In this document: positions 8,722-18,425 of the stretch, piece after piece
Position numbering within the stretch: position 1 is the stretch's first letter
Layout of the letters: the number at the start of each line of letters is the position of its first letter
Notes under the pieces: model-generated
What the model was told of the DNA's origin: nothing
Database searches by the model: none
Seen by the model: only the letters and a program-made list of their open reading frames with translations
Made by a program: the position numbers and the translations under genes
Assembly (NCBI RefSeq): GCF_014235845.1
Contig: NZ_JACJUQ010000001.1
Span: forward strand, 462,628-526,627
Reading direction: 5' to 3'
Origin: Pontivivens nitratireducens
Lineage (GTDB): Bacteria > Pseudomonadota > Alphaproteobacteria > Rhodobacterales > Rhodobacteraceae
Length of the DNA: 64,000 nucleotides

Positions 8722-9252
8722 ATGTATCCGTTCGCAAGACTAGCATGGCACATGCTGTTGTCGAACCGTCAGCCGGACCTGTCCGCAGGTGGCTTGCACG
8801 AATCCCGTCATATCTGCTGGCCCTGGGATGTCGATGTGTTCGGAGAGATGAACAACGGGCGTATCCTGACGATCTTCGATCTGGGGCGTATCCCGTGGGG
8901 GTTTCGCTGCGGCCTGGCCCGCGCCTTGCGCCGCCGTGGCTGGGGGCTGACCACCGCCGGGGCGAACGTGCAGTACCGCAAGCGCATCCTGCCGTTTCGA
9001 CGCTATACCATGCTGTCGCGCGCGCTGGGCTATGACGAACGGTTCATTTATCTGCATCAGAGCATCTGGCGAAAGGACGAATGTCATGTCCATGTGGTGT
9101 ACCGGATCGCCACCACCGGGGCGCGGCGTATGGTTCCGATAGCCGAAGTGCTGGAGGAAATGCGCGAACCCGACTGGAATCCACCTCTGCCCGAATGGGT
9201 CGAACGCTGGATCGAGGAAGAAGCCGAACGCCCCTGGCCGCCGGAAATCTGA
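8722..9252 (+). CDS. Thioesterase-like (hotdog fold) protein
   Basis: A 176-residue acyl-CoA thioesterase-like protein. Landmarks are WPWDVDVFGEMNNGRILTIFD, corresponding to the 4-hydroxybenzoyl-CoA thioesterase motif in which an Asp or Asn follows the strand and MNNG begins the central helix, then GANVQYRKRILPF in the next strand. Such proteins hydrolyse acyl thioesters, but this subgroup, common next to metabolic genes in Rhodobacterales, has no defined substrate that I know of. AAGGAGG (8711-8717) directly before the ATG at 8722 decides the start; a frame-open ATG 30 bases earlier has no such site. The tail is rich in Trp and Glu (EWVERWIEEEAERPW). Confidence 0.75.
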   Translation: MYPFARLAWHMLLSNRQPDLSAGGLHESRHICWPWDVDVFGEMNNGRILTIFDLGRIPWGFRCGLARALRRRGWGLTTAGANVQYRKRILPFRRYTMLSRALGYDERFIYLHQSIWRKDECHVHVVYRIATTGARRMVPIAEVLEEMREPDWNPPLPEWVERWIEEEAERPWPPEI

Positions 9253-9318
9253 TTGCACGCTTGCCATGGCCGGACCGGCACTGTCCTATCGCATCGAGAT
9301 TTGGCGGAGGGGTCATCA

Positions 9319-10659
9319 GTGGCGCAAGTCAGCAAACGCGGTGTACGGGCCTGGATGCTCGCCGATTGGGCGGGGCAGCCGTTTCATACATTGTGCATCA
9401 CCTTCGTCTTTGCGCCGTATTTTGTGGAGTTCGGGCTGGGTGGCGGCGATCAGGCGCAGGCGACCTGGGGCTACATGACCGGCACCGCCGCGCTGATCGT
9501 CGCGGTGTTGGCCCCGATCCTGGGCGCGATGGCCGATGTGTCCGGCCCGCGCAAGCCGTGGATCGCCGGGCTGTCGGCCCTGCACGTTCTGGCCGTCGCC
9601 GCGCTGTGGCTGGGCGCTCCGGGGATGGACGATCCGACCATCGTTCTGCTGGCCTTCGCACTGGCGCTGATCACGACCGAACTGGCGTTCATCTTCCTCA
9701 ACGCGATGCTGCCCGATCTGGGGTCGGAGAGTGAGATCGGTCGGATTTCCGGCTCTGCCTGGGCCATGGGCTATCTGGGGGGGCTGGTCTCGCTGATTCT
9801 GGTGCTGGGGTTGATGGCGAGCGATCCCGAGACCGGTCTGACGATGCTGGGCATCGCGCCGATCCTGGGCCTGGACCCCGCAATGGGGGAGGGCAGCCGC
9901 GCCGCCGGTCCCTTTTCCGCGATCTGGTACACGGTCTTCATCATTCCGCTGTTTCTGTTCACGCCCGATGTGAAGCGCAAGCCGGTGGCTGTCTCCGCCC
10001 GGCGGGGATTGCAGGAACTGGCCCGCATGATCGGGCAATTGCCCAAGCGCCCCTCGCTGATGACGTTCCTGCTGTCGTCGATGCTCTATCGCGATGCGCT
10101 GGCGGCGCTCTATGCCTTTGCCGGTATCTACGCGGCGGGCGTGCTGGGCATCGGGATCATCGAATTGGGCGCTTTCGGGATTCTGGCCAATGTGACAGGG
10201 GCGCTGGGCGCGTGGGTCGGCGGGCGGTTCGACAGCAGGCTGGGGCCAAAACCGGTCGTGGTGTTCTGCACCGCGTCGTTGGCGCTGTTTTCGTTGACCC
10301 TGACGCTGACCACGGCGACCAGCTTCGCGGGCGTCGACCTTGGGCCGGACAGCGGGGTGCCGACGCTTGTTTTCTTCGGTCTGGGTGCGCTCATCGGGGC
10401 TGCGGGGGGCGCGTTGCAGGCGTCCTCCCGGTCCCTGATGGTGCGTCAGGCATCCGATCCGGCGGTGATGACGCAGAGCTTCGGCCTCTACGGTCTGGCG
10501 GGCAAGGCCACGGCGTTTCTCGGCCTGTTCCTGATCGGCTTCGTTACCGACGTGACATCCTCGCAACGGTTGGGTGTCACGCCGGTGGTGGGCTTGTTCG
10601 TTCTGGGCCTCGTGTTGCTAATCTGGGTGCGTCCCAAAGGAGATATGTCCCGTGCTTAA
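9319..10659 (+). CDS. MFS transporter, UMF1 type
   Basis: A major facilitator of about 446 residues related to the UMF1/Atg22 (vacuole effluxer) branch, with roughly twelve spans. Diagnostic features are the N-terminal WMLADWAGQPFHTL, the loop MADVSGPRKPW between spans 2 and 3, and the long central segment ending PDVKRKPVAVSARRG. The transported substrate is unknown; fungal relatives export amino acids from the vacuole. The GTG at 9319 has GGAGGGG about six bases upstream and gives a protein beginning AQVSKRGVRAW, so I prefer it over the upstream TTG at 9253. The stop overlaps the start of the murein endopeptidase gene by eight bases. Confidence 0.82.
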   Translation: MAQVSKRGVRAWMLADWAGQPFHTLCITFVFAPYFVEFGLGGGDQAQATWGYMTGTAALIVAVLAPILGAMADVSGPRKPWIAGLSALHVLAVAALWLGAPGMDDPTIVLLAFALALITTELAFIFLNAMLPDLGSESEIGRISGSAWAMGYLGGLVSLILVLGLMASDPETGLTMLGIAPILGLDPAMGEGSRAAGPFSAIWYTVFIIPLFLFTPDVKRKPVAVSARRGLQELARMIGQLPKRPSLMTFLLSSMLYRDALAALYAFAGIYAAGVLGIGIIELGAFGILANVTGALGAWVGGRFDSRLGPKPVVVFCTASLALFSLTLTLTTATSFAGVDLGPDSGVPTLVFFGLGALIGAAGGALQASSRSLMVRQASDPAVMTQSFGLYGLAGKATAFLGLFLIGFVTDVTSSQRLGVTPVVGLFVLGLVLLIWVRPKGDMSRA

Positions 10660-11512
10660 ACCTGTCCTGATTGCCATCGCCGCCCTGTTGGCGGTTCCCG
10701 CTTCGGCCCAGACCGAGGCCCGCCAACTGTTCGGCACAGCCGAGCAAGGCACGCCCGGTTCGCCCGAACCCTACGGCTCCTACGCGCGGGGCTGCGTTGC
10801 GGGGGCCGTGCAATTGCCCGAAACCGGCCCGACATGGCAGGCGATGCGCCTGAGCCGCAATCGCAACTGGGGCCACCCTGACATGATCAGCTTCATCTGG
10901 CGGTTGAGTCAGCGCGCCGTGAATGAGGCCGGGTGGAACGGAATTTATGTCGGTGACATCAGCCAGCCGCGCGGGGGGCCGATGCTTAGCGGTCATGCTT
11001 CGCACCAGATGGGGCTGGACGCCGATATCTGGATGCTGCCGCCATCCCGATTGGACCTGACCCGGCAGCAGCGTGAGGATCTCAGCTCGATCTCCGTCCG
11101 GACCGAGGATCAGCGCAGCGTCAACGCCAATTGGACACCCGGCCATCAGGCGGTTCTGCGTGCCGCGGCAACGGACCCGGCGGTGGCCCGCATCTTCGTG
11201 GCCGCCGCCGTCAAGCAGGAGATGTGCCGCACCGCCGGCCCGGACCGCGACTGGCTGCGCAAGATCCGGCCGTGGTGGGGGCACAATTATCACTTCCACG
11301 TGCGGCTTAATTGCCCGGCGGGGGCGAACTGGTGTGAAAATCAGGCTCCGATCCCGGCAGGTGACGGCTGTGACGAAACGCTGGCCTGGTGGACATCGGA
11401 GGAGGCGCTGAACCCACCGCCCGCCGCCCCCGGCACGCCTGCGCCCGAGCCGCGCCGCCAATTGACCATGGCCGACCTGCCGCAACAATGCAGCATGGTG
11501 ATCGCGAATTGA
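10652..11512 (+). CDS. mepA: Penicillin-insensitive murein endopeptidase
   Basis: MepA (peptidase family M74) is a periplasmic zinc enzyme that cuts the D-alanyl-meso-diaminopimelate cross-links of peptidoglycan. The 286-residue product has a signal peptide of about 19 residues (ending VPASA). The metal site is visible as GHASHQMGLDADIW, with His115, His118 and Asp123, and the later GHNYHFHVRL histidines. The C-terminal proline-rich stretch after about residue 248 is outside the catalytic domain. The GTG start is supported by AAAGGAGAT upstream. The gene overlaps the MFS gene (eight bases) and the following lipoprotein gene (one base), indicating one transcript. Confidence 0.93.
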   Translation: MLKPVLIAIAALLAVPASAQTEARQLFGTAEQGTPGSPEPYGSYARGCVAGAVQLPETGPTWQAMRLSRNRNWGHPDMISFIWRLSQRAVNEAGWNGIYVGDISQPRGGPMLSGHASHQMGLDADIWMLPPSRLDLTRQQREDLSSISVRTEDQRSVNANWTPGHQAVLRAAATDPAVARIFVAAAVKQEMCRTAGPDRDWLRKIRPWWGHNYHFHVRLNCPAGANWCENQAPIPAGDGCDETLAWWTSEEALNPPPAAPGTPAPEPRRQLTMADLPQQCSMVIAN

Positions 11513-12420
11513 TGCGTATCGCCGCCCCCACCTTTGCGCTGTTCGCGGTTCTGGCCGGTGGCTGTGGCAGCGGTGTCGCAGGCTCGGTCACGGAACCGGC
11601 CCGCCGCAGCGCCCAGATCGAATGGAACGGGCAGGGGGCCGATTTCGGCGGCTTGTCGGGATTGCTGATGGCACCGGACGGCATGTCGCTGATCGCGGTC
11701 AGCGACAAGGGCCTGCTGATCGAGGCCGATCTGATCCGCCATGCCGACGGCCGCCTGACCGGAGTGCATGAAACGGCGCGGCACCGTCTGACCGCGCCCG
11801 ACGCTACGGTGCTGTTCGACAAGGACGCGGACGCCGAATCCCTCGCCATGTTGGGCGCTGACCTGCTGATCTCGCTCGAACGGCGCAACGCAATCTGGCG
11901 CTATGATGCCATCGGTGCCGTGCCGATGGATGTCGCGGTGCCCGAAGGGATCGCGACGCTGCAAACCAATTCGGGGATCGAGGCGCTGACCACCACCCCG
12001 GAGGGCGCGATCCTGGCCATACCGGAACGGTCGGGCGCGCTGGAACGGCCCTTTCCCATCTACCGATTGCGCGATGGCGTCTGGGATACCGATCTGAGCA
12101 TTCCGCGCGAGCCGCCTTTCCTGCCAACGGATGCGGATGTCGGGCCTGACGGGCGGCTCTACGTGTTGGAGCGGCACTTCACCGGGTTCAGCTTTCGCGT
12201 GCAGGTGCGCAGTTTCGCGATGGATCCCGCACCTATGGACGGGCAATTGAGCGACATGCGATACGACGTGCCCCCGGTCAGCGATCTGGACAATGCCGAA
12301 GGGCTGGACGTCTGGCGCGATGCGCAGGGGCAGCTGCGCCTGACGATGATTTCGGACGACAATTTCATGTTCCTGCAACGCACCCTGATCACGGAATACG
12401 TGCTGGTCCCCGGCGACTGA
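11512..12420 (+). CDS. Esterase-like activity of phytase family lipoprotein
   Basis: A 302-residue secreted protein of the 'esterase-like activity of phytase' family, a predicted beta-propeller. The N-terminus [18 protein letters not shown] looks like a lipoprotein signal, with Cys18 as lipidation site, although Ala rather than Leu stands at -3. Family features are [21 protein letters not shown] near the start, [19 protein letters not shown] in the middle and DNAEGLDVW near the end, each with conserved acidic residues. The substrate is not known and phytase activity is only a family name. The ATG shares a base with the mepA stop, so the two proteins are likely co-expressed in the envelope. 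Confidence 0.8.
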   Translation: MRIAAPTFALFAVLAGGCGSGVAGSVTEPARRSAQIEWNGQGADFGGLSGLLMAPDGMSLIAVSDKGLLIEADLIRHADGRLTGVHETARHRLTAPDATVLFDKDADAESLAMLGADLLISLERRNAIWRYDAIGAVPMDVAVPEGIATLQTNSGIEALTTTPEGAILAIPERSGALERPFPIYRLRDGVWDTDLSIPREPPFLPTDADVGPDGRLYVLERHFTGFSFRVQVRSFAMDPAPMDGQLSDMRYDVPPVSDLDNAEGLDVWRDAQGQLRLTMISDDNFMFLQRTLITEYVLVPGD

Positions 12421-12454
12421 TTGCGCGATCCGGCCACCTCGCCTATAGGGCAGG
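12421..12454 (+). promoter_or_regulatory. Putative dapD promoter
   Basis: TTGCGC (12421-12426) and TATAGG (12444-12449) are separated by 17 bases, a plausible sigma-70 pair, 31 bases before the dapD ATG. The 15 bases CGCCTATAGGGCAGG (12440-12454) recur exactly in front of serA at 39213-39227. Confidence 0.5.
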
Positions 12455-12479
12455 GGACAACCAAGCAAAAGGGACCGCC

Positions 12480-13301
12480 ATGACCGCTCAGCTCGAATCC
12501 GCCATCGACGCCGCATGGGAAAACCGCGCCGACATCTCCACCACCACAACGGGTGAGGTGCGTGACGCGGTGGAGGAGACTCTGGTCGCCCTCGACACCG
12601 GAGCATTGCGTGTGGCGGAGCCGCGCGACGGGAACTGGCATGTGAACCAATGGGCGAAAAAGGCGGTCCTGCTGTCCTTCCGCCTCAACGACATGGAAAC
12701 CATTCCGGGTGGCAATGGCGGTGCGACATGGTGGGACAAGGTTCCGTCCAAGTTTCAGGGCTGGGGTGACAACCAGTGGCGCGAGGCAGGCTTTCGCGCG
12801 GTTCCCGGCTCCATCGTGCGCCGCTCCGCCTATATCGCAAAGGGCGTGGTGCTGATGCCGTCTTTCGTGAACCTCGGGGCTTATGTGGATGAAGGCGCGA
12901 TGGTTGATGGCTGGGCCACGGTTGGATCGTGCGCACAGATCGGCAAGAACGTGCACCTGTCCGGCGGTGTCGGCATCGGCGGCGTGTTGGAGCCGATGCA
13001 GGCGAATCCCACGATCATTGAGGACAACTGCTTTATCGGTGCCCGCTCCGAGGTGGTCGAGGGCTGCATCGTGCGCGAAGGATCGGTTCTGGGCATGGGC
13101 GTCTATATCGGCCAGTCCACCAAGATCGTGGACCGGGAGAGCGGCGAAGTCTTCTACGGTGAGGTTCCGCCCTATTCCGTTGTCGTCGCGGGCTCCATGC
13201 CATCGAGCAACGGTGTGCATCTGTACTGCGCCGTGATCGTCAAGCGGGTGGACGAGAAGACCCGGTCCAAAACCTCCGTCAACGAATTGCTGCGCGACTG
13301 A
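12480..13301 (+). CDS. dapD: Tetrahydrodipicolinate N-succinyltransferase
   Basis: DapD transfers a succinyl group from succinyl-CoA to tetrahydrodipicolinate in the succinylase branch of lysine and diaminopimelate synthesis. The protein is 273 residues, normal for the family, and carries left-handed beta-helix hexapeptide repeats in its second half ([20 protein letters not shown] and the preceding [11 protein letters not shown]). The N-terminal helical domain includes [12 protein letters not shown]. The ATG at 12480 is preceded by AAAAGGGACC. The next enzyme of the branch but one, dapE, lies 2.7 kb downstream on the same strand, with unrelated genes between. Confidence 0.96.
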   Translation: MTAQLESAIDAAWENRADISTTTTGEVRDAVEETLVALDTGALRVAEPRDGNWHVNQWAKKAVLLSFRLNDMETIPGGNGGATWWDKVPSKFQGWGDNQWREAGFRAVPGSIVRRSAYIAKGVVLMPSFVNLGAYVDEGAMVDGWATVGSCAQIGKNVHLSGGVGIGGVLEPMQANPTIIEDNCFIGARSEVVEGCIVREGSVLGMGVYIGQSTKIVDRESGEVFYGEVPPYSVVVAGSMPSSNGVHLYCAVIVKRVDEKTRSKTSVNELLRD

Positions 13302-13304
13302 GGC

Positions 13305-13335
13305 GCCTCCGGCGGGGATATTTGGGGACAGAAGA
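13305..13335 (+). repeat. Dispersed intergenic repeat, copy 1
   Basis: GCCTCCGGCGGGGATATTT (13305-13323) followed by GGGGACAGAAGA directly abuts the ATG of the next gene. The first 19 bases are identical to copy 2 (33609-33627), and the part from GGATATTT to ACAGAAGA matches copy 3 (44727-44744). All three copies begin within a few bases after a stop codon. Confidence 0.6.
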
Positions 13336-13659
13336 ATGGCTAAGAAAGAAAGCCGCCAGCAGGTCTATACCTTGCTGGTGGAAATCGGACGCTCGCCCGA
13401 GGACGACTTGCCCAAGAAGGCAACGGGCGGCGCGATGATGCTGTATTCGTCCGGCGTGGATGAGGCCGAGGCCGTGCGCGAAGCGGTCGCTCTGCTGAAA
13501 CAGGCGGGCCTGTCGCCGCTGGACGTGACCGGCTATGGCACACCAGAGGAGCGGGAGGCCGAGGGCCATGAGATCGACGCGGAGGAACGCGCGTTGATGG
13601 ACCGGGCTCTGGCGGAGAACGCGGTCGTCATCGCGCAGATGACACCCTATTACGACTGA
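13336..13659 (+). CDS. Conserved-looking hypothetical protein (107 aa)
   Basis: A soluble, acidic 107-residue protein, MAKKESRQQVYTLLVEIGRS at the start and QMTPYYD at the end, with no signal peptide or membrane span. Alternating charged helices are predicted in the middle (DEAEAVREAVALLKQAG). I do not recognise the family. It sits 34 bases after dapD and its ribosome-binding region lies within the intergenic repeat. The balanced codon use and the lack of any competing frame support a real gene. Confidence 0.65.
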   Translation: MAKKESRQQVYTLLVEIGRSPEDDLPKKATGGAMMLYSSGVDEAEAVREAVALLKQAGLSPLDVTGYGTPEEREAEGHEIDAEERALMDRALAENAVVIAQMTPYYD

Positions 13660-13732
13660 TCGTCTTGCCCACCGGCTTTGACCCCGTTGGGGGTGGCGCT
13701 ATGTGCCGCCCGGACAGAACAAGGACATTCCC

Positions 13733-14779
13733 ATGAAACGAAATCGCCTCGGCACGTCGGATCTCGACGTCAGTGAAATTTGTCTCGGCTCCATGACATG
13801 GGGCAGCCAGAACGACGAGGCGCAGGGCCACGCCCAGATCGACCGCGCCTTGGAGCGGGGCGTCAACTTCATCGATACGGCGGAGATGTATCCCACAACG
13901 CCGGTCAAGGCGGAAACCTGCGGCCAGACCGAGCGTATCATCGGATCATGGCTGAAGAAGACCGCACGCCGTGACGAGGTGATCGTCGCCACGAAAATCG
14001 TCGGTGCCGGATTTGCCCATCTGCGCGACAGGGCGCCGATCACCCCCGCATCGCTGACCGATGCCATCGAGGGCTCGCGGAGCCGGTTGAACGTGGACAC
14101 GATCGATTTGTATCAGACGCATTGGCCGAACCGGGGGCATTTCCATTTCCGCAAGCAATGGGCCTATGACCCCTCGGATCAGGACCGTCAGGACGTGGAC
14201 GACGATCTGCGCCGGATGCTGGAGGCGTTGAGCGAACAGGTGGAGCAGGGTCGTATCCGCTGGATCGGCGTGTCCAACGACACCACGTGGGGCATCGCGA
14301 GAATGTTGCGGATCGCGCGCGAAGAGGGCTTCCCGCGTGTCGTGAGCGTTCAGAACGAATATTCCCTGATGTACCGCCACCATGATCTGGATATGGCGGA
14401 ACTGTCGCATCACGAACAGGTGGGTCTGCTGGCATATTCGCCGCTTGCCTGCGGTTTGCTGAGCGGGAAATATTCCGACGATGTCATTCCGAAGGGATCC
14501 CGGCGCGATGTCTCGGCCGAGGGGTTGGGCGGGCGCATGAATGACCACACGCTCGACGCGGCGGATGATTACGTGGCGCTTGCCAGATCGCACGATCTGG
14601 ACCCGGTGCAGATGGCGCTGGCGTTCTGCATCTCTCGTCCGTTCATGGCCTCGACGATCATCGGCGCGACGTCGCTGGCACAACTGGATATCGCGCTGGA
14701 CGCGGTCAATCTGACGTTGAGCGATGCGGTGCTGGACGGGATTGCGACGTTGCATCGAAAGTGGCCTGTTCCCTACTGA
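13733..14779 (+). CDS. NADP(H)-dependent aldo/keto reductase, Tas-like
   Basis: A 348-residue aldo/keto reductase of the Tas/YgdS subgroup (TIM-barrel, NADPH-dependent). Visible features are RLGTSDLDVSEICLGSMTWG at the N-terminus, FIDTAEMYPTTP with the catalytic Asp and Tyr, ATKIVGAG with the catalytic Lys, and DLYQTHWPNR with the catalytic His. The C-terminal FMASTIIGATSLAQLD binds the cofactor. The substrate is unknown; E. coli Tas complements a tyrosine auxotroph under starvation by an unclear route. The ATG at 13733 begins the first strand of the barrel; a frame-open start ten codons earlier lacks a binding site. Confidence 0.88.
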   Translation: MKRNRLGTSDLDVSEICLGSMTWGSQNDEAQGHAQIDRALERGVNFIDTAEMYPTTPVKAETCGQTERIIGSWLKKTARRDEVIVATKIVGAGFAHLRDRAPITPASLTDAIEGSRSRLNVDTIDLYQTHWPNRGHFHFRKQWAYDPSDQDRQDVDDDLRRMLEALSEQVEQGRIRWIGVSNDTTWGIARMLRIAREEGFPRVVSVQNEYSLMYRHHDLDMAELSHHEQVGLLAYSPLACGLLSGKYSDDVIPKGSRRDVSAEGLGGRMNDHTLDAADDYVALARSHDLDPVQMALAFCISRPFMASTIIGATSLAQLDIALDAVNLTLSDAVLDGIATLHRKWPVPY

Positions 14780-14872
14780 GCCCTTGCTGACCGCCCGTAT
14801 TTGCCTGCGACCGAGGCTTGCCCGCGCGCGGCGTGGGGCATAGGTCTGGGGCAGGTTTACGGGGAGTACGAC

Positions 14873-15532
14873 ATGCAGGCCATCTTTCTCGACCTTGACG
14901 GCACATTGGCCGATCCCTCCGATGGGTGGTTCCCTGCGCTGGGGCTGGCGCTGAAATCACAAGGTGTCGATGCGCCGTCGCGGGCCGAACTGGGCTGGAC
15001 CATCGGCCTGCCGATCTTCGAGGTTCTCGAAGTGTTGCTGGGACCGGGCGCGGATATCGGGGACGCGGTGACGGATTTCTACGCCGCCTATATGGTGGGC
15101 GGGGTCAGCGACGTTCTGTTGCAGGACGACGTGGGAGAGATGATTGACCTGTTCCGCGATCTGGAGGTGGCGATCTACATCACCTCCGTCCTGCCCACGC
15201 CGGTGGCGGAACGGCAGGCGGAGGCGCTCGGCCTCGACGTGCATGTGGATCGCATCTTCGGCTCCGAAATCAGCGGTGAGAATTCCGACAAGACCTCGCT
15301 CTACGCCTTCGCGTTGAACGAAACCGGGCATGATCCTGCGCGCTGCATCGTGCTGGGCGACCGTCGGCACGATATCGACGGGGCGCGCAACAACGACATT
15401 CCCACCATCGGCGCGCTGTGGGGATTCGCGGAGCCGGAGGAGCTGCACATGGCCGAGGCGGACGGACTGGCCGGATCGCCCGAGGATGTGGTGGAAATCG
15501 CGGCGGACCTGATGGGATTGGAACTGGAATGA
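14873..15532 (+). CDS. HAD-family phosphatase (phosphoglycolate phosphatase-like)
   Basis: A 219-residue haloacid dehalogenase-type hydrolase. Motif I is DLDGTLAD near the N-terminus, with the nucleophilic Asp followed by the acid/base Asp. Motif II is ITSVLP, and motifs III-IV are the Lys in NSDKTSLY and GDRRHDIDGARNN. A helical cap lies between motifs I and II, as in Gph/PGP-like enzymes. The likely role is hydrolysis of a small phosphate ester in the cytoplasm; phosphoglycolate is one possibility. The ATG at 14873 follows GGGGAGTACGAC. The TGA overlaps the next ATG (ATGA), suggesting coupling to the secreted protein that follows. Confidence 0.85.
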   Translation: MQAIFLDLDGTLADPSDGWFPALGLALKSQGVDAPSRAELGWTIGLPIFEVLEVLLGPGADIGDAVTDFYAAYMVGGVSDVLLQDDVGEMIDLFRDLEVAIYITSVLPTPVAERQAEALGLDVHVDRIFGSEISGENSDKTSLYAFALNETGHDPARCIVLGDRRHDIDGARNNDIPTIGALWGFAEPEELHMAEADGLAGSPEDVVEIAADLMGLELE

Positions 15533-15987
15533 TACGCAAGACACTTTGCGCGGCATTGCTCGCGCTGGCCCCCGTGACCGTCGCCCATGCGCAGGACGGC
15601 ATCGACCAACGCATCGTGGGGGAGTTCACGCCCAGCCGCGACATGACCAGCGCGGCACTGGGGGCGACGGCGGCGTTCTGGGCCGCGCTCGACCGGGGCG
15701 ATCTGGCGATTGCCTACGGACTGGCCACACCCGCGCTGCGCCGGGCCGTGACGATGGAACAATTTGCCGCTGCCGTCGGCCCCACCGCTGATTTCGGCGC
15801 GCCGCGCCGCGTGCTGCGTCTGACCTGGTATCATGAGCAGCCGGACTATCCCGGCACCGTCCTGGCTGTCGATTGGCAGGTCAGCGAGGGTGAAACGCTG
15901 CTCGGTGGCGGGTATCTGATCTGGCAATTGCAGGCGGACGGCACGTTTGGCCTGCTGCGCCTCGACACGACGGATTTGCGCGAATGA
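15529..15987 (+). CDS. Secreted protein of unknown function (152 aa)
   Basis: A 152-residue protein with a signal peptide of about 22 residues ([21 protein letters not shown]). The mature part contains [18 protein letters not shown], then [21 protein letters not shown], a pattern reminiscent of DUF4019 or NTF2-like folds, but the match is weak. It overlaps both neighbours by four bases (HAD phosphatase before, dapE after), so the three form one translational unit. Confidence 0.65.
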   Translation: MIRKTLCAALLALAPVTVAHAQDGIDQRIVGEFTPSRDMTSAALGATAAFWAALDRGDLAIAYGLATPALRRAVTMEQFAAAVGPTADFGAPRRVLRLTWYHEQPDYPGTVLAVDWQVSEGETLLGGGYLIWQLQADGTFGLLRLDTTDLRE

Positions 15988-17132
15988 GCGTCGATCCCGT
16001 CGCCCTGACGCAACAACTGATCCGCTGCCCCTCGGTCACGCCCGAGGAAGGCGGCGCCATAGAAGTCATGGACCAATTGTTGAGCGAGGCAGGCTTTGCA
16101 ACGCAGCGTTGCGATCGCAACGGCATCGCCAACCTCTTCGCCCGCTGGGGCGAGAGGCGCAACGGGCGGACCTTCGGCTTCAACGGTCACACGGATGTGG
16201 TGCCGGTGGGCAATCCGGACGACTGGACCTATCCGCCGTTTTCCGCCCGGATCGAGGATGGCATCCTGTACGGGCGCGGTGCCTGCGACATGAAATCAGG
16301 CGTCGCGGCCTTTGCCGCCGCTGCCATCGACTTCGTGCGCGACACTCCGCCCGATGGTTCCATCGTCCTCGCCATCACCGGGGATGAGGAAGGCGACGGC
16401 GTGGATGGTACGGCTGCCATCCTCGACTGGATGCAGGATAACGGTGAGACGATGGATCACTGTCTGGTGGGGGAGCCGACATGCCCTGAACAGATGGGCG
16501 AGATGATGAAGATCGGGCGGCGCGGCTCGATGTCCGCATGGATCACCGCGCGCGGCCGTCAGGGTCATTCGGCCTATCCGCACCGGGCGCTGAATCCGCT
16601 GCCGCCGCTGGTCAGATATCTCGACCGTCTGGCGAGCCGTGAACTGGACACCGGGACCGATCATTTCGACCCCTCGACGCTGGCCATCGTGACGGTGGAT
16701 ACCGGCAATCCGGCAAATAACGTGATCCCGGCGCAGGCGACGGCCTGCGTGAACATCCGCTTCAACGATGCGCATCACAGCCGCGATCTGAGCGCGTGGT
16801 TGCAGGAGGAGGCGCAGCGGATCGAGGCGGATACCGGCATCACCCTCGACCTGCGGATCAAGGTGTCGGGCGAGAGTTTCGTAACCCCCCCCGGCGAATT
16901 ATCCGACCTGATCGGTCAAGCGGTCACGGCGCAGACGGGCCTCAACCCGGTGCTGTCCACCAGCGGCGGCACCTCGGATGCGCGCTTCGTCAGGGGCCAT
17001 TGCCCTGTCGTCGAATTCGGGCTGGTGGGACAGTCCATGCATCAGGTGGATGAACATGTGCGTGTCGAACACATCGTGCAGCTCAAGACGATTTATGGCC
17101 GCATCCTGCGCGGGTATTTTGACCGCGGGTGA
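15984..17132 (+). CDS. dapE: Succinyl-diaminopimelate desuccinylase
   Basis: DapE removes succinate from N-succinyl-LL-diaminopimelate, leading to meso-diaminopimelate and lysine. This is an M20-family dinuclear zinc peptidase of 382 residues, the normal length. Metal-site motifs are [30 protein letters not shown] (with the general-base Glu) and the late [12 protein letters not shown] histidine. It pairs functionally with dapD at 12.5 kb. The argE gene at 45.9 kb is a paralogue, but the DapE signatures and length distinguish this one. Confidence 0.94.
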   Translation: MSVDPVALTQQLIRCPSVTPEEGGAIEVMDQLLSEAGFATQRCDRNGIANLFARWGERRNGRTFGFNGHTDVVPVGNPDDWTYPPFSARIEDGILYGRGACDMKSGVAAFAAAAIDFVRDTPPDGSIVLAITGDEEGDGVDGTAAILDWMQDNGETMDHCLVGEPTCPEQMGEMMKIGRRGSMSAWITARGRQGHSAYPHRALNPLPPLVRYLDRLASRELDTGTDHFDPSTLAIVTVDTGNPANNVIPAQATACVNIRFNDAHHSRDLSAWLQEEAQRIEADTGITLDLRIKVSGESFVTPPGELSDLIGQAVTAQTGLNPVLSTSGGTSDARFVRGHCPVVEFGLVGQSMHQVDEHVRVEHIVQLKTIYGRILRGYFDRG

Positions 17133-17229
17133 CCGCGTGTGATTGTACCTGATACGAAAAAGGCGCGGTGGCGGACTGGACAGAAACGCCGCGCGGCAGT
17201 CTGATCCGCTCAGCTATCAGGAGGCCGCC

Positions 17230-18423
17230 ATGACCCTTGCTTTCGGACAACAGATGCTCGCCATTCCCGGCCCCAGCCCGGCACCGGAGCGTGTTTTGCG
17301 GACGATGCATCGCGGCTCCCCCAACATCTATGATGGCGAACTGATCGATATGGTGCCCGGCATTGTCGAGGATCTCAAAACAGTGGCCTGCACCCGGCAC
17401 GACGTCGCGATGTATATCGCGAACGGCCATGGCGGATGGGAGGCGGCGCTGACCAATGTGCTGAGCCGGGGCGATCACGTTCTGGTTCTGGCAACGGGCC
17501 GGTTCGCGCAGGGCTGGCGCGGCATGGCTCACAGGCTGGGCGTGACCTCTGACATGATCGATTTCGGCACTGACGGGCCGATCGATCCTGCACGTGTGGC
17601 CGAAGCGTTGCGGGCCGACAATGGCCGTATTAAGGCCGTTCTGTGCGTGCAGACCGACACGGCGACCTCGATCCGCAACGATATCGAGGCGCTGGGTGCC
17701 GCGATCCGTCAGACGGGTCACGATGCGCTGTTCATGGTCGATTGCATCGCCAGTATGGGCTGTGAACCGTTCGAAATGGATAATTGGAACGTGGATGTCG
17801 CAATCACAGGCTCGCAAAAGGGGTTGATGACCCCGGCTGGCATGGCCTTCGTGTTCTTCGGACCGCGCGCCGCCTATGCCTGGCAGAGCGCGGATTGTCG
17901 TACCGGCTATTGGGACTGGTCCCTCCGCGCCACGCCGGAGGTATTCTATAACAGATTTTGCGGCACCGCCCCGACCCATCATCTGTACGGCCTGCGTGAG
18001 GCATTGACCATGCTGGTGCATGAGGAAGGCGTCAGGGCCGCATGGGCGCGCCACCGGGTTCTGGCGCGCGCGGTCTGGGCGGCAGGGGACAAATGGGCCG
18101 AGGGTGGCGTCGTTCGCCCGAACGTTCGGGATGAGGCGAACCGCGCGGTGTCCGTCACGACGTTCCTGATGGAGGGTCATGATGCCGCCCCCCTGCGCGA
18201 TTGGTGTGAGAAGAAGGCCGGCGTCACGCTGGGCATCGGATTGGGTCTCGACATGACGCAGACGCGCGGTGCCGGGCTGTTTCGCATCGGCCATATGGGC
18301 CACCTGAACGCGCATTCCCTGCTGGGAACCCTCGCCTGTATCGAGGCGGGGATGAAGGCGCTCGACATCCCCCACGGCGACGGCATCACCGCCGCGCTCA
18401 ATGTGATCGCGCAGGCGGCCTGA
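17230..18423 (+). CDS. Class V aminotransferase (alanine/serine-glyoxylate type)
   Basis: A 397-residue PLP enzyme of the alanine-glyoxylate / serine-glyoxylate aminotransferase group. Typical features are the N-terminal LAIPGPSPAPERVLRTM, the PLP-binding DCIASMGCEPFEMD, and GSQKGLMTPAGMAF, where Lys197 should bind PLP. It would transfer an amino group to glyoxylate or a similar oxo acid, or use pyruvate (as in 2-aminoethylphosphonate or purine catabolism). The CAGGAGG at 17218-17224 before the ATG at 17230 decides the start. It is monocistronic, ending two bases before the convergent nucleotidase gene. Confidence 0.86.
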   Translation: MTLAFGQQMLAIPGPSPAPERVLRTMHRGSPNIYDGELIDMVPGIVEDLKTVACTRHDVAMYIANGHGGWEAALTNVLSRGDHVLVLATGRFAQGWRGMAHRLGVTSDMIDFGTDGPIDPARVAEALRADNGRIKAVLCVQTDTATSIRNDIEALGAAIRQTGHDALFMVDCIASMGCEPFEMDNWNVDVAITGSQKGLMTPAGMAFVFFGPRAAYAWQSADCRTGYWDWSLRATPEVFYNRFCGTAPTHHLYGLREALTMLVHEEGVRAAWARHRVLARAVWAAGDKWAEGGVVRPNVRDEANRAVSVTTFLMEGHDAAPLRDWCEKKAGVTLGIGLGLDMTQTRGAGLFRIGHMGHLNAHSLLGTLACIEAGMKALDIPHGDGITAALNVIAQAA

Positions 18424-18425
18424 CC

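Noticed and set aside
9316..10566. A 416-codon antisense frame within the MFS gene
   Set aside because: The product is rich in Arg, Gln and His without pattern, as expected from the opposite strand of a hydrophobic protein.
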